Shown: piece after piece, positions 15,883 through 25,988 of the stretch
Numbering within the stretch: position 1 is the first letter of the stretch
Layout of the letters: each line of letters begins with the position of its first letter
Origin: Burkholderiales bacterium
Lineage (GTDB): Bacteria > Pseudomonadota > Gammaproteobacteria > Burkholderiales > Burkholderiaceae_C
Reading direction: 5' to 3'
Length of the DNA: 64,000 nucleotides
NCBI GenBank assembly: GCA_028868995.1
Contig: JAGWTH010000006.1
Span: 60,073-124,072, forward strand
Notes under the pieces: model-generated
Told to the model about the DNA's origin: nothing
Databases searched by the model: none
Seen by the model: only the letters and a program-made list of their open reading frames with translations
Translations under genes and position numbers: made by a program

Positions 15883-17139
15883 ATGAGCGAAGCACAACAG
15901 CAACAAGGCGCGCCCTCGGCCCAGGGCGGCAACGCGAAGCGCCGCAAGGCGCTGACGATCCTGGCGGCCTGCGTGGCCGTGGCCGGCATCGGCTGGGCCG
16001 GCTGGGAATGGCTGGTCGGCAGCCGCTACGAGGACACCGACAACGCCTACGTCCAGGGCAACATCATCCAGATCACGCCCCAGGTCGGCGGCACCGTGGC
16101 TTCCATCTACGCCGACGAGACCGACTTCGTGAAGGCCGGCGAGACGCTGGTCAAGCTCGACCCGGCCGATGCCAAGGTGGCGCTCGCGCAGGCCGAGGCG
16201 GCGCTGGGCGAGACCGTGCGGCAGGTGCGCACGCTGTACGCCAACAACGGCGCGCTGGCAGCCCAGGTCGCGCTGCGCCAGGCGGACGTGGCCAAGGCGC
16301 AGGTCGACGTCGCCCGCGCCACCGACGACTTCCATCGCCGCGAGGCCCTGGTGGGCAACGGCGCCGTCTCGCGCGAGGAGCTGAACCACGCGCAGACCCA
16401 GCTCGATGCGGCGCGCAGCACGCTGGCCGCGGCGCAGGCTGCCGTGGTGGCCGCGCGCGAGCAGCTCGCGGCCAACCAGGCCATGACCTCGGGCACCGAC
16501 GTCGAGCAGCACCCGCAGGTGCGCGCCGCCGCCGCCCGGGTGCGCGAGGCCTGGCTCGCCTACCAGCGCTCGGTGCTGGTGGCGCCGGTGGACGGCTACG
16601 TCGCCAAGCGCACCGTGCAGCTGGGCCAGCGCATCGCCGCCGGCACGCCCCTGATGGCCATCGTGCCGCTCAACCAGGTGTGGGTGGACGCCAACTTCAA
16701 GGAAGTCCAGCTGCGCAACATCCGCATCGGCCAGCCGGTCACCCTGACCGCGGACCTGTACGGCAGGCACGTCGAATACAAGGGCACGGTGGCCGGCCTG
16801 GGCGTGGGCACCGGCGCCGCCTTCTCCCTGCTGCCGGCGCAGAACGCCACCGGCAACTGGATCAAGGTGGTGCAGCGCGTTCCCGTGCGCATCGCCCTGG
16901 ACGCGCAGCAGCTGCGCGAGCATCCGCTGCGGGTGGGGCTGTCCATGATCGCCACGGTGAACGTCGGCCACACCGACGGCCCGACCCTGGCGGAGGCCCC
17001 GCGCGCCGCCGCGGTGGCCCAGACCCAGGTCTTCGCCGAGCAGGACAGCGGTGCCGAGGCCGAGGTGCGCCGCATCATCGCGTCCAACAGCGCCGCCGCC
17101 GGCCTGGCGGTGCACGGCGGCCCGCCCGCCAGGCGCTGA
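15883..17139 (+). CDS. Periplasmic adaptor subunit, EmrA/HlyD family (418 aa)
   Basis: Membrane-fusion protein linking the inner-membrane MFS pump to the outer-membrane channel. One membrane helix at about residues 21-41 is preceded by a basic cytoplasmic segment. Then come the lipoyl-like half YVQGNIIQITPQVGGTVASI, a long helical hairpin rich in Ala/Gln (about 95-205), and the second lipoyl half VLVAPVDGYVAKRTVQLGQ. Beta-barrel sequence follows (VWVDANFKEVQL). EmrA typically works with EmrB, the gene that follows by ten bases. I chose the ATG at 15883 (MSEAQQQQG), which is preceded by GGGGAAGAAAG. Confidence 0.92.
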   Translation: MSEAQQQQGAPSAQGGNAKRRKALTILAACVAVAGIGWAGWEWLVGSRYEDTDNAYVQGNIIQITPQVGGTVASIYADETDFVKAGETLVKLDPADAKVALAQAEAALGETVRQVRTLYANNGALAAQVALRQADVAKAQVDVARATDDFHRREALVGNGAVSREELNHAQTQLDAARSTLAAAQAAVVAAREQLAANQAMTSGTDVEQHPQVRAAAARVREAWLAYQRSVLVAPVDGYVAKRTVQLGQRIAAGTPLMAIVPLNQVWVDANFKEVQLRNIRIGQPVTLTADLYGRHVEYKGTVAGLGVGTGAAFSLLPAQNATGNWIKVVQRVPVRIALDAQQLREHPLRVGLSMIATVNVGHTDGPTLAEAPRAAAVAQTQVFAEQDSGAEAEVRRIIASNSAAAGLAVHGGPPARR

Positions 17140-17149
17140 GGCCACCGGC

Positions 17150-18706
17150 ATGGCCACCGCCCAAGCGCACGTCCCGCCGCCGCCGCTGGAAGGCTCGGCC
17201 CGGATCTGGGGCACGGTCGCGCTGTCCGCCGCCACGTTCATGAACGTGCTGGACACCTCGATCGCCAACGTCTCCCTGCCCGCGATCGCGGGTGACCTCG
17301 GCGTGAGCCCCAACCAGGGCACCTGGGTGATCACCAGCTTCGCGGTGGCCAACGCCATCGCGGTGCCGCTCACCGGCTGGCTCTCGCAGCGCCTGGGCCA
17401 GGTGCGCCTGTTCGTCACCAGCGTGATCCTGTTCGTGATCGCCTCCTGGCTGTGCGGCCTGGCGCCCAACATGACCGTGCTGATCGCCCTGCGCGCGATG
17501 CAGGGTTTCGTGGCGGGGCCGATGATCCCGCTGTCGCAGGCGCTGCTGCTTTCCAGCTATCCGCGCGCGCTGGCCGGGCTGGCGATGGCGATGTGGTCGA
17601 TGACCACCCTGGTCGCGCCCGTGATGGGGCCGCTGCTGGGCGGATGGATCACCGACAACATCTCCTGGTCGTGGATCTTCTACATCAACATCCCGGTGGG
17701 CATCGCCGCGGCGCTGACCACGCTGGCGATCTACCGCAAGCGCGAGAGCGTGCGGCACAAGCTGCCGATCGACCGGGTCGGCCTGGCGCTGCTGGTGCTG
17801 TGGGTGGGCTCGCTGCAGGTCATGCTGGACCTGGGCAAGGAGTACGACTGGTTCCACTCGACCACCATCGTGACGCTGGCCGTGACGGCGGTGGTGGGCT
17901 TCGCCTTCTTCCTGGTGTGGGAGCTGACCGACGACCATCCGGTGGTCGACCTGCGCCTGTTCGCGCGCCGCAATTTCTGGGCCGGCACGGTCACCACCTC
18001 GGTGGCCTACGGCCTGTTCTTCGCCAACGTGGTGCTGCTGCCGCTGTGGCTGCAGCAGTACATGGGCTACACCGCCACCGAGGCCGGCATGGTGATGGCG
18101 CCGGTGGGTCTGCTGGCCATCGTGCTGTCGCCCATCGTCGGCAAGACCGTGGGCAAGGTGGACGCGCGCAAGTACGCCACCTTCGCCTTCATCGTGTTCG
18201 CGCTGGTGCTGTGGATGCGCTCGCACTTCAACGCGCAGGCGGACTTCCGCACCATCATGATCCCGACGGTGATCCAGGGCGTGGCGATGGCCTTCTTTTT
18301 CATCCCGCTGATGACGATCACGCTGTCGGGCCTGACGCCGGACCGCATCCCGTCCGCCTCCGGGCTGACCAACTTCGTGCGGATCACCGCCGGCGCGATG
18401 GGCACCTCCATCTCCACCACGCTGTGGGAGAACCGCGCGACGCTGCACCACGCCCAGCTCGCGGAGGCGGTGTCCACGGGCAGCCAGACGGCGCAGGCGG
18501 CCCTGACCGGGCTGGGCAGCGCGGGGCTGACGCCGCAGCAGGCGCTGGGGATGGTGAACCGCCTGGTGGACCAGCAGGCCTTCACCATGGCGGCCAACGA
18601 CATCTTCTACCTGTCGGCCGCGCTGTTCCTGGGGATGATCCCGCTGGTGTGGCTCACGCGCCGCCAGCAGGGCGCCGGCGGCGACGCGGCGGCCGGCGCC
18701 CACTGA
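17150..18706 (+). CDS. MFS multidrug transporter, DHA2/EmrB family (518 aa)
   Basis: Proton-driven drug exporter of the 14-helix DHA2 family, forming the inner-membrane part of the pump. The family signature NVLDTSIANVSLPAIAGDLG lies in helix 1, followed by TNWVITSF-like TWVITSFAVANAIAVPLTGWLSQRLG, and helix 5 carries the antiporter motif around PVMGPLLGGWITD. Length is normal. The operon ends here. The PutA gene converges, with only seven bases between stop codons, so neither gene has room for a separate terminator in the gap. Confidence 0.93.
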   Translation: MATAQAHVPPPPLEGSARIWGTVALSAATFMNVLDTSIANVSLPAIAGDLGVSPNQGTWVITSFAVANAIAVPLTGWLSQRLGQVRLFVTSVILFVIASWLCGLAPNMTVLIALRAMQGFVAGPMIPLSQALLLSSYPRALAGLAMAMWSMTTLVAPVMGPLLGGWITDNISWSWIFYINIPVGIAAALTTLAIYRKRESVRHKLPIDRVGLALLVLWVGSLQVMLDLGKEYDWFHSTTIVTLAVTAVVGFAFFLVWELTDDHPVVDLRLFARRNFWAGTVTTSVAYGLFFANVVLLPLWLQQYMGYTATEAGMVMAPVGLLAIVLSPIVGKTVGKVDARKYATFAFIVFALVLWMRSHFNAQADFRTIMIPTVIQGVAMAFFFIPLMTITLSGLTPDRIPSASGLTNFVRITAGAMGTSISTTLWENRATLHHAQLAEAVSTGSQTAQAALTGLGSAGLTPQQALGMVNRLVDQQAFTMAANDIFYLSAALFLGMIPLVWLTRRQQGAGGDAAAGAH

Positions 18707-18713
18707 GCGGCCC

Positions 18714-21677
18714 TCAGGCGAGCAGGGCGACGTTGCCCCCCGCGGCGGCGGTGTTGATGGTCAGCGTCTGCTCGGCGCAGAAGCGCACGAGGTAGTTCGG
18801 ACCGCCGGCCTTCGGGCCGGTGCCCGACAGCCCTTCGCCGCCGAAGGGCTGCACGCCCACCACCGCGCCGATCATGTTGCGGTTCACGTAGACGTTGCCC
18901 ACGCGCGCCTCGCGCGCCAGCGCTTCGGCCCGGCTGTCGATGCGCGTCTGCAGGCCCAGCGTGAGGCCGTAGCCCAGGCGGTTGACGGCCCGGATCGCGG
19001 CCTGCGGGTCGCCCTTCCAGCGCACGACGTGCAGCACGGGCCCGAAGATTTCCTGCTGCACCTCCTCGACTGCGCCGAGCTCGAAGGCCTGCGGCGCGAC
19101 CAGGCGCGAGCGCGGATCCCCGTGCGACGGCGGCAGCAGCGGCTTCGCCTCCGCCTGCAGGCGGCGCAGGTGGCGCTGCAGGTTGTCGCAGGCCTCGCCG
19201 TCGATCACCGGGCCGACGTCGGTGCGCCATTGCGCCGGGTCGCCGATCGCCAGTTCCTGCGCGGCGCCGCGCACCATGCGGATCACGCCGTCGGCGACGG
19301 CCTCGTGCACCAGCAGCAGGCGCAGCGCCGAGCAGCGCTGGCCGGCGGAGCGGAAGGCGCTCTGCACCACGGCATCGGCCACCTGCTCCGGCAGCGCGGT
19401 GGAGTCCACCAGCATCGCGTTGATGCCGCCGGTTTCGGCGATCAGCGGCACGATAGCGCCGTCCTTCATCGCCAGCGCGCGCTGGATGATCTTGGCGACC
19501 TGGGTCGAGCCGGTGAACACCACGCCGGCGATGCGCGGGTCGGCGACCAGCGCAGCGCCCACGGTCTCGCCGGTGCCGTGCAGCAGCTGCAGCGCCGCGG
19601 GCGGCACGCCGGCCTCGTGCAGCAGGCGCACCGCCTCCGCCGCGACGGCGGGCGTCTGTTCCGCCGGCTTGGCGAGCACCGTGTTGCCGGTGACCAGGGC
19701 GGCGGCCACCTGGCCGGTGAAGATCGCCAGCGGGAAGTTCCACGGGCTGATGCAGGCCCAGGCGCCGCGGCCCGCCAGGCGCAGCACGTTGCTCTCGCCC
19801 GTGGGGCCCGGCAGGGCGACGGGCGCCAGCACGCGCTGCGCCTCGCTCGCGTAGTAGCGCAGGAAGTCCACGGCCTCACGCACCTCCGCGACCGCGTCGC
19901 CCCAGGTCTTGCTGCCTTCCTTCACCAGCAGGGCGCACAGCGGCGGCAGCTGCTCCTCCATCGCGTCGGCGGCGCGGCACAGGATGGCCGCGCGCTGCGG
20001 CACGGGGGTGCGGTCCCAGTCCGCTTGCGCCGCGGCCGCGCGTTCGACGGCCGGCGCGACCTGCGCCGGGTCGGTGAGGGGGACGGCCGGGACCGCCGTG
20101 GCGGCCCAGGCGCCTTCCAGCAGCGCTCGGGTCGCCGGCAGGCTCAGGTCCAGGCCCAGGCTGTTGCGCCGGCTGGGCCCGTACAGGTCCGGCGGCAGCG
20201 GCAGCGAGGGTTCCGGGGACAGGCGCAGCGGCGACTGCAGCAGCTCGTCCAGCCCGATCGTCGGGTCGGCCAGCTGGTGCACGAAGGAGGAATTGGCCCC
20301 GTTCTCCAGAAGCCGGCGCACGAGGTAGGCCAGCAGGTCGCGGTGCTGGCCCACGGGCGCGTAGACGCGACAGGCGACCAGGGGGTCCTGCAGCACCTCG
20401 CGGTACACCCCTTCGCCCATGCCGTGCAAGCGTTGCAGCTCGAAGCTCGTTCCGGTGCGCTGGGCCATCTGCAGGATCGCGGCGATGGTGGCCGCGTTGT
20501 GCGTGGCGAACTGCGGGAAGATCACCTCGCCCGCTTCCAGCAGCGCCCGCGCGCAGGCCAGATAGGAAACGTCGGTGTGGTGCTTGTGGGTGTAGACCGG
20601 GTAGTGCGGCAGGCCCAGCTCCTGCGCCCGCTTGATCTCGGCATCCCAGTAGGCGCCCTTGACCAGGCGGCACATGAGGCGGATGCCGTGCCGCCGCGCG
20701 ATCGCGGCGACCTCGGCGATCAGCTCCAGCGCGCGCGTCTGGTAGGCCTGCAGCGCCAGCCCGAAGCCCTGCCACTGCGGCTGCTGCCGCGCCACCTGGG
20801 CCGCCAGCGCCTCGAAAACGTCCAGCGACAGCTCCAGCCGGTCGACTTCCTCGGCGTCGATGGTGAGGTTGATGTTGGCCCGGGCCGCGAGCTCGCACAG
20901 CCGCCACGCCCGCGGCACCAGTTCGGCCAGCACGCGCTCGCGCTGCAAGGCCTCGTAGCGCGGGTGGAGCGCGCTCAGCTTGATCGAGATGCCGTCATTG
21001 GCCTGCACCGGCCGCGTCGCGTCGGCGATCGCGGCGATGGCCGCGATCGCCTGCTCGTAGTGCGCGAGGTAGCGCTGCGCGTCGTCCCCGGTGCGCGCGC
21101 CTTCGCCCAGCATGTCGTAGGAAAAGCGCAGGTTGGGCTGGCGCCCGCGGGCCCCGTCGGCCTCTGCCATCGCCTCGGCGATGGTCTGCCCCAGCACGAA
21201 CTGGCGTCCCAGCAACTGCACCGCGCGCAGCGTCGCGGCCACGACCGTGCGCGCGCCCAGGCGGGCGAACAGCCCGCCCTCGGGCCGCGCGCCGTCCCCC
21301 GGCAGGAAGCGCTTGGACAGCGCGATGGCGCTCTGCGACAGGCGCGCCAGCGCGCGGTCCGGCGCGCCTTCGAAGTCGGCGCGCGAGAGCTGGTCGGCGG
21401 TCAGCGCGATCGCGGTCTCGGCATCGGGCACCCGCAGCAGGGCCTCGGCCAGCCGCATGAGGGCCAGGCCTTCGGCGCTGGAGATCGGGTATTCCCGCAA
21501 CAGGCTTTCCATCGCCCAGAACGGCGGCGGGTGCCGGCGCACGGCGGCGACCCAGGGGGCGGCGGTGCGGGCCGCGGCGGCCCAGTCGAGGGCGCCGCGC
21601 AGGGATGCGAGCCGGTCGGCCACGCTGGCGGCTTCCGGGCGGTAGGGGGAGGGCAGGCGCTGGGTTTCGGTGGTCAT
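18714..21677 (-). CDS. putA: Bifunctional proline dehydrogenase / glutamate-semialdehyde dehydrogenase, short form (987 aa)
   Basis: Oxidises proline to glutamate in two steps, feeding electrons to the quinone pool. The FAD-dependent proline dehydrogenase barrel fills about residues 60-440 (RLVKGAYWDAEIKRAQ, YAPVGQHRDLLAYLVRRLLENGANSSFVHQ). The aldehyde dehydrogenase fills about 480-960, with SPWNFPLAIF, GSTQVAKII, catalytic Glu in IAETGGINA and catalytic Cys in RSAGQRCSAL. At 987 aa it is the minimal type: the N-terminus has no ribbon-helix-helix DNA-binding domain and there is no C-terminal extension. It therefore cannot repress its own gene as E. coli PutA does. The divergent Lrp protein is the probable regulator. 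Confidence 0.95.
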   Translation of the reverse strand: MTTETQRLPSPYRPEAASVADRLASLRGALDWAAAARTAAPWVAAVRRHPPPFWAMESLLREYPISSAEGLALMRLAEALLRVPDAETAIALTADQLSRADFEGAPDRALARLSQSAIALSKRFLPGDGARPEGGLFARLGARTVVAATLRAVQLLGRQFVLGQTIAEAMAEADGARGRQPNLRFSYDMLGEGARTGDDAQRYLAHYEQAIAAIAAIADATRPVQANDGISIKLSALHPRYEALQRERVLAELVPRAWRLCELAARANINLTIDAEEVDRLELSLDVFEALAAQVARQQPQWQGFGLALQAYQTRALELIAEVAAIARRHGIRLMCRLVKGAYWDAEIKRAQELGLPHYPVYTHKHHTDVSYLACARALLEAGEVIFPQFATHNAATIAAILQMAQRTGTSFELQRLHGMGEGVYREVLQDPLVACRVYAPVGQHRDLLAYLVRRLLENGANSSFVHQLADPTIGLDELLQSPLRLSPEPSLPLPPDLYGPSRRNSLGLDLSLPATRALLEGAWAATAVPAVPLTDPAQVAPAVERAAAAQADWDRTPVPQRAAILCRAADAMEEQLPPLCALLVKEGSKTWGDAVAEVREAVDFLRYYASEAQRVLAPVALPGPTGESNVLRLAGRGAWACISPWNFPLAIFTGQVAAALVTGNTVLAKPAEQTPAVAAEAVRLLHEAGVPPAALQLLHGTGETVGAALVADPRIAGVVFTGSTQVAKIIQRALAMKDGAIVPLIAETGGINAMLVDSTALPEQVADAVVQSAFRSAGQRCSALRLLLVHEAVADGVIRMVRGAAQELAIGDPAQWRTDVGPVIDGEACDNLQRHLRRLQAEAKPLLPPSHGDPRSRLVAPQAFELGAVEEVQQEIFGPVLHVVRWKGDPQAAIRAVNRLGYGLTLGLQTRIDSRAEALAREARVGNVYVNRNMIGAVVGVQPFGGEGLSGTGPKAGGPNYLVRFCAEQTLTINTAAAGGNVALLA

Positions 21678-21768
21678 GGCGGGTCCTTCGGCATGGACCG
21701 CATGGTGGCTGGTCGTTCGACGAATATTTCGCTAAATTTGAGGTCAAAAGGAAAACAAGATTCGGCTC
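21678..21768. promoter_or_regulatory. Divergent putA / lrp-type promoter region with AT-rich element
   Basis: This 91-base gap holds a conspicuously AT-rich stretch at about 21721-21755 (AATATTTCGCTAAATTTGA and what follows) in otherwise GC-rich DNA. Lrp-family proteins bind imperfect AT-rich dyads, so this is the probable operator for both genes. I could not assign convincing -35/-10 pairs. Confidence 0.4.
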
Positions 21769-22248
21769 ATGAGTGAATCAGTCACGGATATGGATCGCAT
21801 CGACCTGAAGATCCTGCAGGTCCTGCAGTCGGACGGCCGGATCTCCAACCTCAAGCTGGCCGAGGCGGTGGCGCTGTCGCCGACGGCGGTGCTGGCGCGG
21901 GTGCAGCGCCTCACGCGCGAGGGCTTCATCGTCGGCTACGAGGCCCGGCTGGACCCGGCGAAGCTGGGCGTGGGCATGCTGGTGTTCGTCGAGGTGCTGC
22001 TCGACCGCACCACGCCCAACGTGTTCGAGGCCTTCAAGGCGGCGGTGCAGGTGCATCCGCAGATCCTCGAGTGCCACATGGTCGCGGGCGGCTTCGACTA
22101 CCTGCTCAAGACGCGCATGGCCGACATGCAGGCCTACCGCGACTTCGCCGGCACGGTGCTGTGGCATTTGCCGGGCGTGCGCGAGACGCGCACCTATGCG
22201 GTGATCGAGGAAGTGAAAAGCACCGCTCGGCTGCCGCTGCGCGCGTGA
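21769..22248 (+). CDS. Lrp/AsnC-family regulator, probably the proline-responsive activator of putA (159 aa)
   Basis: An N-terminal helix-turn-helix (about residues 8-65: DRIDLKILQVLQSDGRISNLKLAEAVALSPTAVLARVQRL) is followed by the RAM ligand-binding domain (LVFVEVLLDR, ECHMVAGGFDYLLKTR, VIEEVKSTARLPL). Divergence from putA is the arrangement of the PutR/BkdR group, which activates proline degradation when proline is present. The ATG at 21769 lacks a close Shine-Dalgarno; an in-frame ATG at 21790 (MDRIDLK) is an alternative start. Confidence 0.88.
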   Translation: MSESVTDMDRIDLKILQVLQSDGRISNLKLAEAVALSPTAVLARVQRLTREGFIVGYEARLDPAKLGVGMLVFVEVLLDRTTPNVFEAFKAAVQVHPQILECHMVAGGFDYLLKTRMADMQAYRDFAGTVLWHLPGVRETRTYAVIEEVKSTARLPLRA

Positions 22249-22333
22249 CCCGGTGGCGCCCGGGCGCCATGCCTCGCTGGGCAGGGGGGCCGCCCGCCGG
22301 CAGAATCGCAACTTTCATCGCAGGAGAGGAAGG

Positions 22334-22870
22334 ATGCGCAACACCCTCATCACCGCGGCGGCGGTGTTCGTCCTCGCCGCCCCTGCGTTCGGCCAGACCA
22401 TGAAGCCGGGCCTGTGGGAAATCAACAACAAGATGAGCGGCGGCCAGGCGGACCAGGCAATGGCCGAACTGCAGAAGCAGCTGGCGCAGATGCCGCCCGC
22501 GCAGCGCAAGCAGATGGAGGCCATGATGGCCCAGCGCGGCATGGGCGTCGCCCCGGGAGCCGGCGGTGGCATGGCCGTGCGGATGTGCATGACCCGGGAG
22601 ATGGTCGAGCGCAACGACGTACCCACGCGCGAAGGCTGCACGACCACGCGCCAGCAGCGCAGCGGCAACACGATCCGCGTCGCCTTCACCTGCGCCAAAC
22701 CGCCCTCCAGCGGCGAGGGCGAGGTGAGCTTCACGCCCGAGTCCTACACCAGCCACATGGTGGTCAGGACCAGCGTCCAGGGCCGCAGCGAGACCACGGT
22801 GGTGGACGCCACCGGCAAGTGGCTGAAGGCCGACTGCGGCGACGTGAAGCCACCCCCGATGCGCAGGTAG
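22334..22870 (+). CDS. DUF3617-family secreted protein (178 aa)
   Basis: The signal peptide MRNTLITAAAVFVLAAPAFG has an AFG-Q cleavage site. The mature protein starts with MKPGLWEINNKM, the hallmark of DUF3617 (kinetoplastid-like GLWE motif) proteins, which are widespread and uncharacterised in proteobacteria. A Gln/Met-rich helical stretch follows, then three Cys (VRMCMTRE, EGCTTT, FTCAKP) and a fourth in KADCGDV, so disulfides are likely. GGAGAGGAAGG precedes the ATG, and a -10-like CAGAAT is at 22301-22306. It converges on yggS. The function is unknown. Confidence 0.85.
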   Translation: MRNTLITAAAVFVLAAPAFGQTMKPGLWEINNKMSGGQADQAMAELQKQLAQMPPAQRKQMEAMMAQRGMGVAPGAGGGMAVRMCMTREMVERNDVPTREGCTTTRQQRSGNTIRVAFTCAKPPSSGEGEVSFTPESYTSHMVVRTSVQGRSETTVVDATGKWLKADCGDVKPPPMRR

Positions 22871-22879
22871 CGGCGGGGC

Positions 22880-23572
22880 TCAGGCCCTTTTCGCCCGCGT
22901 GCCGAAGATCGCCGTGCCGACGCGGACCATGGTGCTGCCCGCGTGGATGGCCGCCTCGAGGTCGGCGGTCATCCCCATCGAGAGGGTGTCCAGCTGCAGG
23001 CCGGTGTCGCACAGGGCGTCGAACAGCGCGCGGGCGCGCCGGTGCACGGCCAGCTGCGCGGCGTACTCCTCGGAGGGCTCGGGGATCGTCATCAGGCCGC
23101 GCAGCTGCAGGCGCGGCAGTCGCGCCACCTCGCGCGCCAGCGCCAGCGCCTCGTCGGGCGCGACGCCCGCCTTGGTGGGGCCGCCGTCGATGTTGACCTG
23201 GATGCAGACCTGCAGGGGCGGCAGCCCCTCGGGGCGCTGCTCGGACAGGCGCTGCGCGATCTTGAGCCGGTCGACCGACTGCGCCCAGTCGAAGTGCGCC
23301 GCGACCAGCCGCGTCTTGTTGCTCTGGATCGGCCCGATGCAGTGCCACTGCAGCGGCAGGTCGGCGAGCAGCGCCTGCTTGTCCACCGCCTCCTGGATGT
23401 AGTTCTCGCCGAACGCGGTCTCGCCGGCGGCGTAGGCCGCGCGCACGGCGTCGGGTCCGAACGTCTTCGACACGGGAAGCAGCGTGACTTCGTTCACGTC
23501 GCGCGCCGCGGCCGCGCAGGCCCTCGCGATCCGCTCGCGCACGCTCTGGAGGTTGGATGCAATCGTCGTCAT
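22880..23572 (-). CDS. yggS: PLP-binding homeostasis protein, YggS/ProSC family (230 aa)
   Basis: A single-domain fold-type III PLP protein with no known catalytic activity that buffers pyridoxal phosphate. The PLP Lys is in LLPVSKTFGPDAV, followed by GENYIQEAVDK, WHCIGPIQSNKTRL and the phosphate-binding LSMGMTADLEAAI...RVGTAIFG. Length is normal. It is divergent from pilT, the usual arrangement in Beta- and Gammaproteobacteria. Confidence 0.95.
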   Translation of the reverse strand: MTTIASNLQSVRERIARACAAAARDVNEVTLLPVSKTFGPDAVRAAYAAGETAFGENYIQEAVDKQALLADLPLQWHCIGPIQSNKTRLVAAHFDWAQSVDRLKIAQRLSEQRPEGLPPLQVCIQVNIDGGPTKAGVAPDEALALAREVARLPRLQLRGLMTIPEPSEEYAAQLAVHRRARALFDALCDTGLQLDTLSMGMTADLEAAIHAGSTMVRVGTAIFGTRAKRA

Positions 23573-23631
23573 AATGGGCCGGCCGGGGCCTCAGCTGCGC
23601 CACCGGGAAGGACCATAAGGAAGAGGGATTC

Positions 23632-24675
23632 GTGGATATTACCCAGCTGCTCGCATTCAGCGTCAAGAACAAGGCGTCGGACCTGCACCTTTCGGCGGGC
23701 CTGCCGCCCATGATCCGCGTGCACGGCGACGTGCGCCGCATCAACGTCGACCCCATGGACCACAAGCAGGTGCACGCCATGGTGTACGACATCATGAACG
23801 ACGCCCAGCGCAAGCAGTACGAGGAATTCCTCGAGTGCGACTTCTCGTTCGAGATCGAGGGCCTGGCCCGCTTCCGCGTCAACGCCTTCAACCAGAACCG
23901 CGGCGCCGCCGCCGTGTTCCGGACGATTCCCTCCAAGATCCTCACGCTGGAGCAGCTGAACGCGCCCAAGATCTTCGCCGACCTGGCGCTCAAGCCGCGC
24001 GGCATGGTGCTGGTGACCGGCCCGACCGGCTCGGGCAAGTCCACCACGCTGGCGGCCATGATCAACCACCTCAACGAGACCGAGTACGGCCACATCCTGA
24101 CCGTCGAGGACCCGATCGAATTCGTGCACGAGTCCAAGAAATGCCTGGTCAACCAGCGCGAGGTGGGCCCGATGACGCTGTCCTTCTCCAATGCGCTGCG
24201 CTCGGCGCTGCGCGAGGACCCGGACTGCATCCTGGTGGGCGAAATGCGCGACCTGGAGACCATCCGCCTGGCCATGACCGCGGCCGAGACGGGCCACCTG
24301 GTGTTCGGCACGCTGCACACGTCGAGCGCCGCCAAGACCATCGACCGGATCATCGACGTGTTCCCCGCCGAGGAAAAGGAGATGGTGCGCGCCATGCTGT
24401 CCGAGTCGCTGCAGGCGGTGATCTCGCAGACCCTGTGCAAGACCAAGGACGGCAGCGGGCGGGTGGCGGCGCACGAGATCATGATCGGCACCTCGGCCAT
24501 CCGCAACCTGATCCGCGAGGCCAAGGTGGCGCAGATGTACTCGGCGATCCAGACCGGCAACTCCGCGGGCATGCAGACGCTGGACCAGAACCTCACCGAC
24601 CTCGTCAAGCGCAACGTCATCAGCGCCGGCGAGGCCCGCAGCAAGGCCAAGATCCCCGAGAACTTCCCCGGCTGA
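23632..24675 (+). CDS. pilT: Type IV pilus retraction ATPase PilT (347 aa)
   Basis: Hexameric motor that depolymerises type IV pili, driving twitching motility and DNA uptake. The N-terminal PAS-like domain (NKASDLHLSAGLPPMIRVHG) is followed by Walker A VTGPTGSGKSTTLAAM, the Asp box HILTVEDPIEFVH, Walker B CILVGEMRDLETI and the His box ETGHLVFGTLHTSS. The start is GTG at 23632, after AAGAGGG. Length matches E. coli and Pseudomonas PilT. PilU follows after a 114-base gap that holds a structured repeat. Confidence 0.96.
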   Translation: MDITQLLAFSVKNKASDLHLSAGLPPMIRVHGDVRRINVDPMDHKQVHAMVYDIMNDAQRKQYEEFLECDFSFEIEGLARFRVNAFNQNRGAAAVFRTIPSKILTLEQLNAPKIFADLALKPRGMVLVTGPTGSGKSTTLAAMINHLNETEYGHILTVEDPIEFVHESKKCLVNQREVGPMTLSFSNALRSALREDPDCILVGEMRDLETIRLAMTAAETGHLVFGTLHTSSAAKTIDRIIDVFPAEEKEMVRAMLSESLQAVISQTLCKTKDGSGRVAAHEIMIGTSAIRNLIREAKVAQMYSAIQTGNSAGMQTLDQNLTDLVKRNVISAGEARSKAKIPENFPG

Positions 24676-24676
24676 T

Positions 24677-24760
24677 GGGCTCCCCCCCGAAGCGGCCTGC
24701 GGCCGCCTCCCCCTCCAGGGGGCGCCACCGGCGGCCCGGCAAAGCCGGATCCACGGTGGC
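24677..24760. repeat. Multi-hairpin intergenic repeat between pilT and pilU
   Basis: The element packs nested dyads: GCGGCC-TGC-GGCCGC (24692-24706), CCCCC-TCCA-GGGGG (24709-24722), and an outer GCCACCG (24724-24730) paired with CGGTGGC (24754-24760) enclosing CCGGC-AAA-GCCGG (24736-24748). I recall near-identical intergenic elements scattered through Comamonadaceae genomes, a REP-like family; that is memory, not a search. In the transcript it may stabilise pilT mRNA or lower pilU expression. Confidence 0.65.
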
Positions 24761-24789
24761 ACTGGAAAGAGACAGAAGGAAGGCTTGAA

Positions 24790-25926
<1,137 letters not shown>

Positions 25927-25988
25927 ATCCCCGCTGACGCGCAGCGCCCGGGGTGCGCTCCCGCCTCGCGGCTGATAAAGTCGCGCGC

